DNA of 5,633 bases from Dehalococcoidia bacterium (GTDB lineage Bacteria; Chloroflexota; Dehalococcoidia; SAR202; UBA826): the NCBI GenBank assembly GCA_012965485.1, contig DTSF01000224.1:3589-9221 (forward strand), given 5' to 3'. Positions within the stretch are counted from its first letter, which is position 1. Each line of letters begins with the position of its first letter. The position numbers and the translations under genes were made by a program. The notes beneath the pieces are model-generated. The model was not told where the DNA came from and did no database searches. It saw only the letters and a list, made by a program, of their open reading frames with translations. Shown in pieces: positions 5,289 to 5,633 of this stretch.

Positions 5289-5633
5289 TTACTCTCCTCC
5301 AGACAGGTCTGAAATCATACCGGGAACAATGGACAAAGCTTCCCTCAATTTATTGGAATCTTTTCCGCCAGCTTGGGCTGATTCGGGTCTTCCGCCGCCG
5401 CCGCCGCCGATTATTTTGGCCATTTCCTGCACCATGTTTGCAGCGTTCATACCCTTTTTGACCAGGTCTGGAGTTATCATGCAAACTACCATTGGGTTTC
5501 CATTTACTAAAGAACCTATAGCAACTACACCTGTTCCTAACTTGTCTCGGAGCCAATCTCCTGTTGATCTTAATAGTTCTGCTGATGGATCCTCTGTAAC
5601 CGATATTAAGACCTTGATCTCGTTGACTATTTG
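5289..5633 (-). CDS. alaS: Alanyl-tRNA synthetase, C-terminal end only
   Basis: The minus strand is open from the right edge to TAA (5291-5289): 114 residues of the C-Ala/DHHA1 domain, which in the full enzyme of about 870 residues binds the tRNA elbow and links the aminoacylation and editing sites. The strand pattern VLISVTED, then VVAIGSLVNGNPMVVCMITPD, then MVQEMAKIIGGGGGGRP and AQAGGKDSNKLREAL is the standard AlaRS ending. The six-glycine loop and the AQAGG motif are family hallmarks. The catalytic and editing domains lie outside the window. The last codons (TCT GGA GGA GAG) also form a strong Shine-Dalgarno sequence for the next gene, ruvX. The alaS-ruvX order is seen in several phyla. 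Confidence 0.95.
   Translation of the reverse strand, partial: QIVNEIKVLISVTEDPSAELLRSTGDWLRDKLGTGVVAIGSLVNGNPMVVCMITPDLVKKGMNAANMVQEMAKIIGGGGGGRPESAQAGGKDSNKLREALSIVPGMISDLSGGE
5294..5300 (-). promoter_or_regulatory. Ribosome binding site for ruvX, inside the alaS end
   Basis: GGAGGAG on the minus strand (5300-5294) overlaps the last alaS codons. Its AGGAG core (5298-5294) is 8 nt before an in-frame CTG (5285-5283) but 26 nt before the TTG at 5267. A weaker GGAAG (5276-5272) is only 4 nt from the TTG. The site therefore bears directly on which codon starts ruvX. The Gly-Gly codons are also needed by AlaRS, so the match could be partly coincidental. Confidence 0.5.
5392..5409. repeat. (CCG)6 trinucleotide run coding for the AlaRS glycine loop
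   Basis: Six perfect CCG units on the plus strand read as GGC GGC GGC GGC GGC GGA on the minus strand within alaS, giving the six glycines just before RPESAQAGG. The amino-acid run is conserved in AlaRS. The near-uniform GGC codon choice stands out in a genome that otherwise mixes glycine codons and is AT-richer. Confidence 0.9.

Noticed and set aside
5350..5556. Minus-strand open frame with an arginine run, in another frame of alaS
   Set aside because: The arginine run is the glycine-coding CGG repeat read one frame off; the alaS frame is the real one.

Overview
The window looks like a piece of a free-living bacterial chromosome with low-to-moderate GC (roughly 40-43% by eye), compact genes and short spacers. 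The order alaS-ruvX, a small fatty-acid/ribosome operon, and flanking FAD-dependent and zinc-dependent dehydrogenases would fit a Chloroflexota genome, for example a marine Dehalococcoidia/SAR202-type lineage. That placement is inference from protein flavour and context, not proven by any marker here.

Layout. (1) Positions 1-1013, minus strand: the N-terminal ~337 residues of an FAD-dependent dehydrogenase of the tricarballylate dehydrogenase (TcuA/CobZ) type, running off the left edge. (2) 1014-1238: a divergent intergenic region with a good sigma-70-like promoter facing right (1165-1194) and a weaker one facing left (1075-1103). (3) 1239-3690, plus strand: a tight five-gene operon, DUF177/yceD - rpmF (bL32) - fabD - nusB - acpP, closed by a stem-loop terminator at 3723-3758. 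(4) 3691-3844: that terminator, then a TATAAT promoter box and a strong ribosome binding site for the next gene. (5) 3845-4861, plus strand: a single zinc-type medium-chain alcohol/polyol dehydrogenase without the structural zinc cysteines. (6) 4869-5633, minus strand, converging on the dehydrogenase with a 7-nt gap: ruvX (yqgF) preceded by the C-terminal end of alaS, which enters from the right edge.

The central operon couples growth functions: an rRNA-accumulation protein, a ribosomal protein, a transcription antitermination factor that acts on rRNA operons, and two components of type II fatty-acid synthesis (malonyl transfer to ACP, and ACP itself). Linking ribosome output to membrane lipid supply is a plausible reading. 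The yceD-rpmF-fab association is widespread in bacteria; nusB between fabD and acpP, with no fabG or fabH, is less usual.

I found no CRISPR array, tRNA, rRNA, insertion sequence or evident new system. The points most worth a second look are the start of ruvX, which has no ATG/GTG and lies in the same frame as alaS beyond one stop codon; a five-residue insertion in the ACP loop; nusB inside the fab cluster; and the dehydrogenase whose structural-zinc lobe is replaced by a cysteine-free segment.
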